Shown here: positions 46,265 through 57,168 of the stretch, piece after piece
Numbering within the stretch: the first letter of the stretch is position 1
How the letters are laid out: every line of letters starts with the position of its first letter
Source of the DNA: Molossus alvarezi
Taxonomy: Eukaryota; Chordata; Mammalia; Chiroptera; Molossidae
Assembly: GCA_037176705.1 (NCBI GenBank)
Contig: CM073886.1
Span: 130,044,001 to 130,108,000 of the forward strand
DNA length: 64,000 bases
Reading direction: 5' to 3'
Notes under the pieces: generated by a model
Seen by the model: only the letters and a program-made list of their open reading frames with translations
Told to the model about the DNA's origin: nothing
Databases searched by the model: none
Translations under genes and position numbers: made by a program

Positions 46265-46392
46265 GCCCCGGCCGGTTTGGCTCAGCAGTTGGAGCATCAG
46301 CCTGTGGACCAGAGAATCCTGGGTCAGTTCCCGCTAGGGGCACGTACCAAAACAAAAACAAAAACAAACAAACAAAAAACAAAACAAAACAA
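46265..46392 (+). mobile_element. tRNA-head-only SINE with its own target-site duplication
   Basis: The head 'gccccggccggtttggctca' runs to 'gctaggggcacgtacc' (end 46348), then straight into an A-rich tail of 'aaaacaaaaac' units. The flanking L1 sequence is duplicated: 'aaagaactcata' at 46250-46261 and 46393-46404. This shows that an 84-base tRNA-like unit retroposed by itself, without Ves body or tail. It shares its breakpoint with the copy at 32136. Confidence 0.9.
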
Positions 46393-46452
46393 AAAGAACT
46401 CATACAACCCAACACCAAACAAAAGAACAATCCAACCAAAAATGTGCACAGG

Positions 46453-46729
46453 CCCTGGCCGGTTTGGCTCAGTGGTTAGAGCATCGGCCTGCGGTCCGGA
46501 GAGACCCGGGTTCGGTTCCCGCTAAGGGCGCGTACCTCGGTTGCAGTTTGTCCCCGGCCCTGGTCGGTTGTGCGGGTGGCAGCCACTCGATGTGTTCCTT
46601 TCACATCGATGTTTCTCTCTCTCTCTCTCTCTCCCTCTCTCTCCCTCCCACTCTACCTGAACAAAAAATGGAAAAATGTCCTCGGGTGAGGATAAAAAAA
46701 AATAAAAATAAAAATAAATAAATAAAAAT
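46453..46729 (+). mobile_element. Young full-length Ves SINE with perfect target-site duplication
   Basis: 'ccctggccggtttggctcag' start, unmutated 'cccgggttcggttcccgct', 'cacatcgatgtttctctctc' body, 'gtcctcgggtgaggataaaa' end and an 'aataaaaataaa' tail. A perfect 15-base repeat 'aaaaatgtgcacagg' flanks it (46438-46452 and 46730-46744). Nearly identical to the copy at 17351. Confidence 0.98.
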
Positions 46730-47072
46730 AAAAATGTGCACAGGACATGAACAGACACTTCTCCCAAGGAAACATACAAATGGCCAACATATTATGAAAC
46801 GATGCTGAGCCTCACTAGCTCTTAGGGAAATGCCAGTGAGCGCTGCATGAGCTACCGCCTCATAGCTGGCAGCAGGGCTGTTCCCAGCAGGACAGGGAAT
46901 CAGCAGTGCTGGAGAGCAAGGAACCTCGTTCACTGCTCGGGGAACGTCAGCTGGCGCAGCCACTGTGGAGAACAGTATGGAGGCGGCTCAAAAGCCTAAA
47001 AATGAAGTTACCATACGACCCAACAATCCCTCTTCTGGCTATTGACCTGAAAAGCTCAAAAACATTTATTCA

Positions 47073-47343
47073 GGCCCTGAGCTGGCTGGCTGAGTCAGCT
47101 GGGCGTCCTCAGTGATGAACAGTTGCCAGTTGTATCCTTGGTCAGGGCACATGCCCGGGTTCCAGGCTCCACCCCTGGAGAGAGGGCGTGAGGAGGCAGC
47201 TGATAGATGTTTCTCTCTCGCATGGATGTTTCTGTCTCCCTGTCCCCCCTCTTTCTCTCCCTAAAAACCAAGAAAGACCGTAAAAGAAAAAAAGAGAGAA
47301 TGATGACAAGCCATCATCACTGCTCACATTATCAAAACAACAA
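47073..47343 (+). mobile_element. Ves SINE (diverged), third insertion in the same L1
   Basis: 'ggccctgagctggctggctg', 'ttggtcagggcacatgcccg', 'tgatagatgtttctctctcg', then an A-rich end. Imperfect repeats 'caaaaacatttatt' (47058) and 'caaaaagcatttatt' (47342) suggest its target duplication within L1. Confidence 0.88.
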
Positions 47344-47375
47344 CAAAAAGCATTTATTTGCAATGATATATGTAT

Positions 47376-48641
47376 TCTCCTTTTTAAATCTTTATAGAGA
47401 CCAATTTCTTAATACCCACACCCATAGAATTCCCTCTCACGCCTCGGTTTTCCGCCGACATCTAATACCCTGGAGGTAACTAAGTCGAACTGCTGCTCAA
47501 ACAGAGGTGCACGGGCGCTCGACCCGCTTCTCTCTCACGAAACAGACCACAGGAAAAGCAAGGAGAGATGTGGGAAAAGCATCCTCCGTTCCAAATAAAC
47601 AGGGAATGTCTGCAACTCTACGAAGCTGGGATGGGAGACTGCCCAACTGAGACGCTTCAACTTCAGTACATGAAATGTCAGGGGACACAAGCAGACGTTT
47701 TTCGTGGCAGGGGGACCCGCCCTGAAAAGCTTAGCCCAGAGACGCTGATTACAATGCTGAGAGACAGGGGCAGGGGAGGTTTCGGGCGCAGCTGTGACGT
47801 CCACGTGAACACCGAAGGCACATCTCAGAGAGCACAGCCGTGACTTGTGGCAGAGGCACTGTGTGTGGTCACGGTGTGGTCCACGAGCCACGGGCCGCTA
47901 CTGGAGACACCACAGGTCATAGCGTGGGGGCTGGGGGGAGCCGTGATGAGCCATCAACTCTAACAGCGCATCCTGGCCTCGAGTACCATGGCCAACAGTC
48001 CTTCACGTCTGAGTGGGCAGTTCAGCAAGAAGCAACTCGAATTTGCGTCCTTTACCCTGAAGCCATCCTGCCCGAGCTCCATATTCCTGTGGGCGTAGCG
48101 CTGTCACCTTACTTCCCGGTCATCAAGCCCAAAGGCTCTGAGTTATCGGGGACTCCTCGCGTCTCCCGTGTCCTCCCAGCCCATGGCCACCTGCCACAAT
48201 GCCAGTCCCTTCCCTGGGCCTTGCTTCCCCTTCACACAGCACTTCATTCGTTCTTCGTCGATAGCTGCAAGCTTTGGCTTCTGTTATCTCTTCTGCTGAG
48301 TCCGTTCTGCACAATGTGAATTCCAGAAACATCGTTCTGCTGATGTTCCGCTCCCTCTCCGGGACTTCTCCTGGGCTACATTAAACACCGAAACAGGGCG
48401 CTTGGCTTCCTAGCAAAACACCAGCTCCTGGAAACTCTGATGGTCCACTCCGACCTGTTCAGTTCAGACAAAGAACATTTTGTTTGGGCAGCTTTTCTTT
48501 TCCTTCCTCTCTGTTTCTTAAGGTCAATTTCTTCCGGGGGAAGCCTTCCCCACACTTTTGCCTCCATATGGCGTTTTTCTTCTTTAAGTCCCATAGAATG
48601 TTTTGCTTGCTACTATTTGTTCAATAGCTGTAATGGACTTT
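47376..48641. other. Unassigned unique DNA
   Basis: No gene recognised. It keeps a moderate number of CpGs; the plus-strand frame 47840-48319 (159 codons) lacks any known domain and has no start or splice context that would support it. Confidence 0.35.
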
Positions 48642-48668
48642 AGTCTTAAAAAAAACAAAAACAAAAAC

Positions 48669-48702
<34 letters not shown>
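48642..48702. repeat. A-rich run and (CA)n microsatellite
   Basis: 'aaaaaaaacaaaaacaaaaa' passes into 16 CA units and a short C run. Confidence 0.95.
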
Positions 48703-48703
<1 letters not shown>

Positions 48704-48879
48704 CTTGATTAAAAATCTAATACAATTGACCTTATACGAAGAATAAAAGTAGATGAAAACCACACCTGCCCTTTGGAAAACCACCTTTTGAAATGTAAGC
48801 AGGAGCATAACAGGCAAATAATATAGTCATTGGAATTCAATGTGTTTCATTGAGCAGCACAGAGGTGGGGGTAATGAGA
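48703..48879. other. Unassigned short spacer
   Basis: AT-rich DNA between two microsatellites; nothing recognised. Confidence 0.4.
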
Positions 48880-48880
48880 G

Positions 48881-48918
<38 letters not shown>
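48880..48918. repeat. (GA)n microsatellite
   Basis: About 18 GA units with GC interruptions at both ends. Confidence 0.95.
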
Positions 48919-48921
<3 letters not shown>

Positions 48922-49853
48922 AGGAAGCAAACACTCCGCGACGCAGACTGCAAACCGGGGGTGCGGCCACACCTGGCAGAAGATGGTGCTCAGGGTGACA
49001 GCTAGTCCTGCCTGCCCCTCTGTCTCTAGCAAATGCGTTCCCAGCCATCATCTTCCAAGTTCACCTTGGGGACCAAGGCATGTCCCCTAGGAGGTGGCTG
49101 GAAGGCACCATTGGTTCAGAAGGACTCTCTGGCCAGTGCTGAGCTGGTGTTGTCGGCCCCACCAGGTCAGAAACGCACTTGACCGCCCCGGGCCGTGTTC
49201 TCGGTGCAGCGCTGCTCTGCATTTGCTTTCTCCTCCTTTCGCTGGCCTCTCCATCCTTCTTAGGGTGACCACTCTACATCCAGAAGGCCAGGGAGACGCC
49301 GGCTGCTGCAGGGGTTAATGGCTCTAGCTGCATATTTGTTATTGAGGGAAGAGCTGGGTCACCAGGAGATTCCCAGAAAGAGACACACTGGCACTTAGAA
49401 GGGCGGCGCCTGTCTTCCCTTCTAACCACAGGCTGCTTCGCATCCACGCCCAGCTCTCAGATGCAGACTGTTCCGGGCTCCACCCTGGGTGGTGTGGTGC
49501 TCTGACTACATCACTCCTGCCGGGACGATGGGCATCTCCCTGCCCATCACTGCAGGGAGGGGAAGCTGAGGGTGGCAGCCCCTCCAGGACTCAAGGGCCT
49601 CCTGTCAGGGTCACAGCCCTGGTCCCCTCACATCAGGGCAGAGTGCCTGCTCAGCCCGCTTCAACCCTCTCGGGCTCAGAACCGACGGGCAAGAGGTGCA
49701 CTTTAAAACTCAGGAGTGCATTTCTCTTATGCCTTTGCTATTCTAACTTTTATATGTCCTTTATTCACATGTTGAATAATGCTTTTTATATGCATGCATC
49801 TATCTTGTGCAAGTAGTATTTATTTCCATGCGCTCCCAAATTAATAAGACTTT

Positions 49854-49856
<3 letters not shown>
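48919..49856. other. Unassigned DNA, GC-rich until 49700
   Basis: No gene or repeat recognised. Short frames on both strands lack domains. Confidence 0.35.

Positions 49857-49888
<32 letters not shown>
49857..49888. repeat. (CA)n microsatellite
   Basis: Fifteen CA units, uninterrupted. Confidence 0.95.
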
Positions 49889-49891
<3 letters not shown>

Positions 49892-50108
49892 CACAGAAAG
49901 ATACACATTAGTGATTCACTAAATGAAACCATCTTCTTTTCTTTTTTGCTATATTTATCCATTGAAATGTGTTTTTCTGTTTGCTTTTTAATAAATTTGT
50001 CAGGCTTTGGACAAGCAACTACACGTCTACAGTGTTTTGCAGGAATCCTCTCGAGGTGAAGTGTGATGATGTTTGCAATGACTTTCTGAACTGCTCACCA
50101 GAATAAAC
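49889..50108. other. Unassigned DNA
   Basis: AT-rich; nothing recognised. Confidence 0.4.
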
Positions 50109-50390
50109 AGATGGGTAGGTGATGATGATAGATGATGGATAGATAGGTACATAGATAATATATGATAGATACATAGATAGATACATAGATACATAGATAG
50201 ATACATACATAGATAGATACATAGATAGATACATACATAGATAGATACATAGATACATAAATAGATACATACCTAGATAGATACATAGATGGATACATAG
50301 ATACATAGATACATAGATAGATACATACAGAGAAAGATACATAGATAGATACAAAGATACATAGATACATACATAGATACATAGATAGAT
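50109..50390. repeat. GATA/CATA tetranucleotide array
   Basis: About 280 bases of 'gata' and 'cata' units with a loose 12-16 base period ('atagatagatacat'). Its minus strand reads TATC. It is the opposite orientation to the array at 50732. The 192- and 95-codon tyrosine-rich minus frames are repeat translations. Confidence 0.97.
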
Positions 50391-50731
50391 GAGATGAAAT
50401 GGGGTAGAAGAGAAGGAGAAGGTGAGAAAATAATTTATATGTGGCAAGAAAGAAGGAACAGAGAGAGGAAGCAAATACAGCAGGAGGCTATGAAAAGTGG
50501 ATCCAAGTAAAGGACATACAGTATCTATCTTACTCTCTTCTTTTCCCTGTAAGTTTAGAATTTTCCAAATAAAACAGAAAAGAACATAGTACTCCATGGA
50601 AACACAGCAAAACTGAGCAGGGCATTGGAAGACCTTCCTGGAATTTCAAGAAGAGCAAAGACACCACAGAGCTTCTGCCCGCCGCGGACTGGGGTGGCCG
50701 GCTTGTGGAGATTCCCCTTGGTTAAATATCA
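50391..50731. other. Unique spacer between inverted tetranucleotide arrays
   Basis: 341 bases with no recognised gene or repeat; purine-rich at the left. Confidence 0.5.
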
Positions 50732-50745
50732 CCTACCTATCTATC

Positions 50746-50776
<31 letters not shown>

Positions 50777-50853
50777 ATCTATCTATCACCTATCTATCTA
50801 TCTGTCTATCTATCTGTCTATCTATCTATCTATCTATCTATCATCTATCTATC

Positions 50854-50892
<39 letters not shown>

Positions 50893-50916
50893 ATCTATCT
50901 ATCACCTATCTATCTG

Positions 50917-50954
<38 letters not shown>

Positions 50955-50976
50955 ATCTATCTATCATCTATCTATC

Positions 50977-51019
<43 letters not shown>

Positions 51020-51085
51020 ATCTATCTATCTATCTGTCTATCTATCTATCTATCATCTATCTATCTGTCTATCTATCTATCTATC

Positions 51086-51146
<61 letters not shown>

Positions 51147-51152
51147 TATCTA
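50732..51152. repeat. (TATC)n tetranucleotide array
   Basis: About 420 bases of 'tatc' units, interrupted by 'tatcatc', 'tatcacc' and 'tgtc' variants at semi-regular spacing of about 40-60 bases. The 184-codon serine/tyrosine/leucine frame is repeat translation. Confidence 0.98.
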
Positions 51153-51159
51153 ATTACGG

Positions 51160-51660
51160 AAACCTACGGATTCAAATAAAATATAGTTGAGGGATCAGAA
51201 TGTCACCAGGGGCTGGGACAAGGCAAAATAATTGCAATTAATTATATAAGTCAGAAAAAGCTGGATTTGGCTTTTATAGACAGAGCATTTTTTTAAAAAA
51301 AGGTTTTATAAAGGCTGGCAAACAACATAACACAGGAGAAAGAAAACAAAAATGGTCTCCCAGTCAAACTGGCATCTCATTAAACTACCCCCTCTCCAAA
51401 TCAGCGAGTGGGGAGGCGGGACGTGGGGGTGGGCGAAATAAAAGCCGCAAAAAAAATTAGTCAAATGTAAAGGGTCCTTGGCAAGAACGAAATAAAAGAG
51501 GGGGCACTGTGCTCTTAAATCAGATTGACGATCAATCACCGCTGTCAAATCCAACCTAATAACAGCTGCTATTCTCTCAGGAGAGTGTCAAGAAAATGGA
51601 AGTTCTTGTCACTCTGGCGTTTGAGATTTGGGCTTTCCCTGAGCGTGAGCGGGGGGCTGC
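51160..51660. other. Candidate conserved non-coding element
   Basis: Repeat-free, with 'aattgcaattaattatataa' near 51230, a PBX/HOX-type 'atcaatca' at 51531-51538 and a MEIS/TGIF-type 'ctgtca' at 51542-51547 only four bases on, then E-box 'cagctg' near 51566. Such close PBX and MEIS words are known from developmental enhancers. Conservation is inferred, not shown. Confidence 0.4.
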
Positions 51661-52521
51661 TGTCGCATAAGTAAAGAGCTGGGATAATGGCACACTTCTG
51701 CTCCGGGTCACGTGCCCCCCTGCAGGACGGAGAGGACGGAGCAGGGAGACAGAACCTTGGGGTTCACGGTTTCAATCAGATGAACGGTCAGGCCTCAGAG
51801 CTCAGCCACTGCCCAGCTCTGAACCCACCGCCCACCTGCGCCGAGGGTGGGGATCTGAATCAGGGAAGATGCAAGGACTGACATGTGTTTCCAAAACAAT
51901 CCGATGAGCCTGTCTTGAGGGCCTAAGGTGTTTCAGGCCGTGCTCTAGCCGAGGACATCCTGGCACGGAGGGCAGGTCAGTGCACAGAGAGCGAGGTGAG
52001 TCACCTCAGCCTCAGTTCGAACTGGAGCTTCTGCTGGGTCAGGGCCCTCCCGTGAGGTTCCCGGGGACCTGCACAGAGGTCTGGTGACACCTGAATGGCC
52101 AGCTGCATTCTGTGTAAAGAAGAGCTATTGTTGATAATATCTTTGAGAAATTCTGGAGAATGCAAATTGAATCTGAACACTCTAGGACACCCCTAAATGA
52201 ATGAGAATCTCCAGATCAGACCTGGTAATATAGACAGAGATGAAGACCTCTATTAATTTAGAAATCCACGCAGGTGCAGAGTAGCCATGTATGTGCTATA
52301 TACTCAAATTCTGAATTATTTAAAAACATGTATATTTTATGACCAGTTAAATAGTATATGCTCCTTGTACATAATTTGGAAAACACAGAGAAGTATAAAG
52401 GTATAGGGAAAAATATCCATCATTCCTTATTATTGATCATATTTGGTATATTTAATTTGTATATTCTCTATGAGTTCATATATAAAAATGCTTTTCCCCC
52501 CTTCAAATTTCAGTATTAAAA
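51661..52521. other. Unassigned DNA, GC-rich then AT-rich
   Basis: No gene recognised. The change in composition is at about 52110. Confidence 0.4.
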
Positions 52522-52522
52522 G

Positions 52523-52549
<27 letters not shown>
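52522..52549. repeat. (AT)n microsatellite
   Basis: About 14 AT units, self-complementary and able to extrude as a small cruciform. Confidence 0.95.
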
Positions 52550-52554
<5 letters not shown>

Positions 52555-52703
52555 TGGCATACCACTCTTTAAAGTATTTTTAAATTAATATTAAAATTCT
52601 TCAAAATTACGATTTTGAAAGAAAATGCTATTATGTTTAATCATTCTTCTGGTTTGGGATATTTAGGTTCATTTTAGAATTTTTTCTAATGCCTTTAGTG
52701 TTT
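52550..52703. other. AT-rich spacer
   Basis: Nothing recognised. Confidence 0.4.
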
Positions 52704-52719
52704 TCCATTCTCTCATTTT

Positions 52720-52986
52720 TTTTCTTTCTTTCTTTTTTTTTCTTTTAATCCTCACCCGAGGACATTTTTGCATTTATCTTCAGATAGAGCGAGTGGGAGA
52801 GAGGAAGAAAGAGAGAGAGAGAAACATCGACATGAGAGAAACACATTGAGTGGTTGCCACCCACATGACCCCAGCCGGGGCCGGGGACAAACCTCAATCT
52901 AGGTACATGCCCTCAGCAGGACATGAACCGGGGACTCTTTGGTCCATGGGCTGATGCTCCAACCACTGAGCCACACTGGCCAGGGC
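52720..52986 (-). mobile_element. Ves SINE (long type) with target-site duplication
   Basis: CT/T-rich left end, 'tcctcacccgaggacatttt', head complement 'ctgagccacactggccaggg' right. Direct repeat 'tccattctctcatttt' (52704-52719) recurs at 52987-53002 with two changes. Confidence 0.95.
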
Positions 52987-53002
52987 TCCACGCTCTCATT
53001 TT

Positions 53003-53780
53003 CTTCTCCAATTCCAGTGGTTATTCCTCCCAATCTTGTGGTTTGTTGCTAGCCCTTTCTCTCTTCTCTGTCTACCCACTAAATGTTAAAGAGGGGCTCA
53101 GTCCCGGCTCCTGTGACCCACTATATTTTATTTTCTCTCCCTGGAACCCAGTCCTATTCTGTGATTAAAAATAGCATCTATTTGTTGGTTTCTCAAATGT
53201 ACGTTTCCAACTCTGACTCCTTCCCCTCAACTGCAGACTCATGTAGCAAACTGCTGAAATAGCATCACCATTTGAATTTGAAGATCTTTTAAAAGATACC
53301 AATTTTATTGTACCTGTGTGTTTGAAGAGGGGATGTTTCTGACTATGTTTTCCAGCCTTTCTCCTTGACCTGGAAATCAGGTTATTTGGTCAGAAAAGGA
53401 TGCTCCAAGAACTAATCTCCAAGAGAAAGTCTTCTACAGACTTGCTCGGGTCGTAGGCCACACCCTTCAGCTGTCAGGGTGTATTTGTCCAGGCTTGCCA
53501 TAGAATAGTCCATGAGCTGTTACTTAACTTTGTCTAATTTTACATCTTGATACAATATAAAAGTGTCAATTTTAGGTCACGTTGTAAAGAGGGTACTAGT
53601 CATTAGAAAATTTATTTATTTAACACAAATTACTATTAGTACATTATCTATAGGTATTTTTGTTGGTACATTAAATAAGTTAATGGATTTTTTTAGATTG
53701 CTGTATTATTTTTCACGAGGTTTCAACAAGTTGTTTTAGGAATGTAAAATATTCTTTTTATTATTATTAATTGTTATTAT
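53003..53780. other. Unassigned DNA
   Basis: No gene or clear repeat recognised. Confidence 0.4.
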
Positions 53781-54027
53781 TATTTTTAATCCTCACTCGA
53801 GGATATTTTTTTCATTAATTTTTAGATAGAGTGGGAGGGAAGAAAGGAAAGAGAGAGAGAGAAACAACGATGTGAGAGAGAAACATCAACCAGCTGCCTC
53901 CCGCATGAACTCGACTGGGCTGGGGACCCAACCTGCAATGGAGACACTTGCCCTTGACAGGGAATTGAACCCGAGACTCTTCGAGCCCTGGCCGATGCTC
54001 TAATTGCTCAGCCAAACTGACCAGGGT
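53781..54027 (-). mobile_element. Ves SINE (long type, diverged)
   Basis: 'tcctcactcgaggatatttt' left, head complement 'gctcagccaaactgaccagg' right. Flanks share 'ggaatgtaaaat' and 'ggaatctgtaaaat', a decayed target duplication. Confidence 0.92.
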
Positions 54028-54132
54028 GGAATCTGTAAAATTCTTTAAACTCAACTTTATTAAGAATGTATGAGATCGAAAACTTCAATAATGTGACATA
54101 TGTTTTTTTCTTCTTTTTTTAATGAGTTAGAA

Positions 54133-54336
54133 GCACCTAGCTGGCTTGGCTCAGTGAATTAAGCATCATCCCACGGACTGAGAGGTCCTGATTCAATTCC
54201 CAGTCAGGGCACATGCCTGGGTTGTGGGCTCGATCCCCAGTAGGGGGCAGCCAATTGATGTTCCTCTCTCATCGATGTTTCTCTCTCTCTCCCTCTTAAA
54301 AAAAATCAATAAAAATATATTAAATAGAAAAAATAA
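54133..54336 (+). mobile_element. Ves SINE (short type) carrying a CTCF-type motif
   Basis: Head 'ctagctggcttggctcagtg', middle 'ccagtcagggcacatgcctg', body 'caattgatgttcctctctca', end 'aatcaataaaaatat'. Target repeat 'aatgagttagaa'/'aatgagttaaaa' at 54121-54132 and 54337-54348. The middle holds 'ccagtagggggcag' (54237-54250), a full match to the CTCF core consensus. Confidence 0.95.
54237..54250 (+). promoter_or_regulatory. CTCF core motif inside a Ves SINE
   Basis: 'ccagtagggggcag' fits CCASYAGRKGGCRS at all 14 positions. CTCF binds such sites to set chromatin loops and boundaries, and lineage-specific SINEs spread CTCF sites in rodents and some other mammals. Occupancy here is unknown. 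The related copy at 57714-57727 matches 12 of 14. Confidence 0.55.
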
Positions 54337-54348
54337 AATGAGTTAAAA

Positions 54349-56048
54349 ACGTGATAAATTAGTGCATATATTTTCACGTACAAAAATAAGCAAAAGGCTG
54401 ATTGGCACTTGCAGAGTTACATGGATTGATCAAGACAGACTATACCCTGATGTTTCCGTTTATCCGATCATTCTTACATGTAAATTGCACATATTTTCAT
54501 GGCTACATTATATACAATAATATAACATAACTAGTGCTTATACCACTAAAACAAATTTAACTGACAGACGACACAGCAGCAAAAAGCCCTTGAGGTTTCT
54601 GGATAAATAATTTACAGAATAACTCTATATTTACTCCACGGGCTTTATTGATATTTCTCCTGTTTAAACCATACATAATAAATATGTGCAGCCAGTTTAT
54701 CCAAAATGTGTATGTGAATCTGGAAACAATATTTTTAAAATATAATCAGAAAATCACCCAATATATACTTATCCAATCTCAAGTAGTGTTTCTATACATC
54801 TCTCCCTTTCATATTTCTTGCAGGAATAATGTAGAATGTAAAGCTCTCTAAAAACCATTTTTATATGATAAAAAAATTGTGTAACCTCCACACAAAGATT
54901 GACATTATGCAAATAAAGTGTTAATATTACACTAGAACCTGCAAAAGACCAGAGAGTTTAATTTTTGAAAAATCTCCCTCTTATCTACCAAAATGCCTGT
55001 CTCGAGCACACATTCCAAATGAAATCTCATCTCCCTCATTTCTGGGTTATTGCAATAAATGGAAGTATATCTATGTAACAGAGTCATGAAAGGGAAGGAT
55101 TCAGGCAGATTACTTACTTTAGCACCTAGACTTCAGCTAAAATGTTTATATTAATCACTGTTTTCTTCTTATATTTCCCAAGGTATTGTCTCAGTACTTT
55201 GCTATTCTAATGATCAAGAAATTCTCATTCATTTCCAACTAAATTCTCTCCCCAATTATTACTACTGTTTTTGGAAATGCAATATTTGAGAATAGAAATG
55301 AAGTGAGCATTTATAGTTACGGTCATTTTCCTGCATGGAAAGAGGGACGGGAGGACGTGAAGAGAGCTTCTAGGGACCGACGTCAGAGGTGTCAGGAGTG
55401 CACTGCTTAAGGCCCCTGCTGGAGCCGGGGACAGGCAATGGTGTGCGACCCACCGGCCAAGCTATGGGGGCTCCTGCAGGACTGCCCAGCCTGGGGAAGG
55501 GAGGTCTTTGTTGTTTGTTTCTTTGTTTTTGGTCATGAAGCAACCATTGGCTAGCCCATCCAAGAGCCTGAAGACTAGGTTTATTTAGAGGAGGTGTCCA
55601 TGTTAAACTTCAGTAATTAAAATCTCCATTAGCAGAGGGCTGAAAGCAAATGCCTTGGCTGACAGATGTGTGCATGCTCTTGGGAAGGGAATTGGGTGGG
55701 AGAAATGAAAGCAGACACAGAAGACTTTAGGCTCAGGCCACTGTGGTCTGAGCATGATCTAGCCTGAGAGGACTCTCTGTTATTTAGCAAGTACACAGTG
55801 TCTGGGCATAGACAATGCAGAGTTATCTGTGGATCAAAATAGAAAAGAAAAACAAGAAGTCTTCCCCCAAACACATCACAATTTCTTTTCAAAAATAACT
55901 ATCTATGAAGTTTCAAAATTTTAATTCCAATAAGGAGAAAGAAAGAGGAAGGAAGGAAAAGAAGGAAGGAAGGATGGAGACTTGATTTGACAAAATCCCC
56001 ACTCTAGTAGCAATAGAATTTCAGAATTAGAAGAGACTTCAACATTTT
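54349..56048. other. Unassigned DNA with a purine-rich patch
   Basis: 55936-55976 holds 'aggaaggaaggaaaagaagg' type repeats. Otherwise unique AT-rich DNA, GC-richer at 55340-55500, with no gene recognised. Confidence 0.4.
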
Positions 56049-56285
56049 TTTTTTAATCCTCACGTCAAGATACGTTTTTACTGATTTTAGATCGAGAGGA
56101 AAGGAGAGGGAGAGAGAGACAGAGACAGAGACAGAGAGAAATGAGAGAGAAACATTCATCAATCACTTGCCCCAACCAGGGATCGAACCTGCAACCTAGC
56201 TATGTATCCTTACCAGGAATCGAACCTACCACCCTTTGGTGCACAGGATGATGCTCCAACCAACTGAGCCACACTGGTCAGGGCT
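56049..56285 (-). mobile_element. Ves SINE, old and diverged
   Basis: 'tcctcacgtcaagatacgtt' left, 'cagggatcgaacctgcaacc' middle, head complement 'actgagccacactggtcagg' right. 'gatcgaacc' on this strand is the inverted B box; a second similar 'aatcgaacct' follows 55 bases on, giving two B-box-like sites. Confidence 0.88.
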
Positions 56286-56449
56286 AGAATAGGCTTTTGA
56301 GATTACCAGAGACAGCATTTCCACTTTGCAGACAAAGTAAAAAAAGACCAATGGAAATATTGTGAAATTTCTAGACTAGTTAATAGAAAAAGATTCAGAT
56401 AAGATTTTTTATTCATATTTGAAATTTCCATTCCTTTCTACTTTCCTGT
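56286..56449. other. AT-rich spacer
   Basis: Nothing recognised. Confidence 0.4.
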
Positions 56450-56690
56450 ATACCCTATAATAATTGCCACCATTGATCAACCCCGTACATGTATTAACTA
56501 TTAGAAGTTTGATACTTTCTCAGCATTTTACAGATGAGGACACTGAAGTATAGATAATTTGTTACCAAAAACCACATATCTTGATCATGGAGAATTAATC
56601 CAAAAGTGATTGACCGAGGACGAATGCAGGGCCAGACAGTGATTCCAGAGCCTGTAAACTTAACCATAACTCCAGATTTTCCTAAAACTG
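56450..56690 (-). mobile_element. MIR SINE, inverted
   Basis: 'cagcattttacagatgagga' followed by 'cactgaagtatagataattt' and 'gcagggccagacagtgattc' follow the inverted MIR from core to head. Confidence 0.65.
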
Positions 56691-57036
56691 AAGTTTTAGG
56701 ACATTCACAAATACAATAAGTAAATCACTCAAAATAATGCCACAGAAGACCGTGCTTAGGATATCGCTATGGGGTTCTGAGGAGAGACGTCACATGAGTG
56801 AAAATGAACAGGAAAGGCATCCTGCAGGTTCCTCGACTCGCACCTTGAAAAACAGGAAGGATTTGAGTTGCATAAATGGTACGTTTTGGTAAAGGAGAGC
56901 ATTTGGAGCAAGACAACAGCCTCTCGAAGGGGTCAGGGGCTACCATGCTACATTTAGGAGAAAATGGGGTCATATTGCAGAAATTAAAAAATTCCAAGTA
57001 GAGATATTTTCATCTTTGGTTTTTCTTTTCTAATTT
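56691..57036. other. Unassigned DNA
   Basis: Nothing recognised. Confidence 0.4.
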
Positions 57037-57168
57037 CCTTCCTTCCTTCCTTCCTTCCTTCCTTCCTTCCTTCCTTCCTTCCTTCCTTCCTTCCTTCCTT
57101 CCTTCCCTCCTTCTTCTCTTCTTCCTCCTCCTCCTCCTCCTCCTCCTTCTTCTTCTTCTTCTTCTTCT

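Larger units (their letters stand above)
45988..47375 (+). mobile_element. L1 ORF2 3' fragment carrying three nested SINEs
   Basis: The translation at 45990-46249 has the L1 ORF2 C-terminal signature (WDYVQLKSFCTVKET, RQPTEWEKIF). Text resumes after each SINE: 'caggacatgaacagacactt' (46741), 'gagaacagtatggaggcggc', 'ccatacgacccaacaatccc' and finally 'catttatttgcaatgatat'. SINEs at 46265, 46453 and 47073 lie in it. Small indels and stops make it a dead copy. Confidence 0.88.

Noticed and set aside
50019..51179. 192- and 184-codon Tyr/Leu/Ser-rich frames
   Set aside because: They are translations of GATA/TATC microsatellites.
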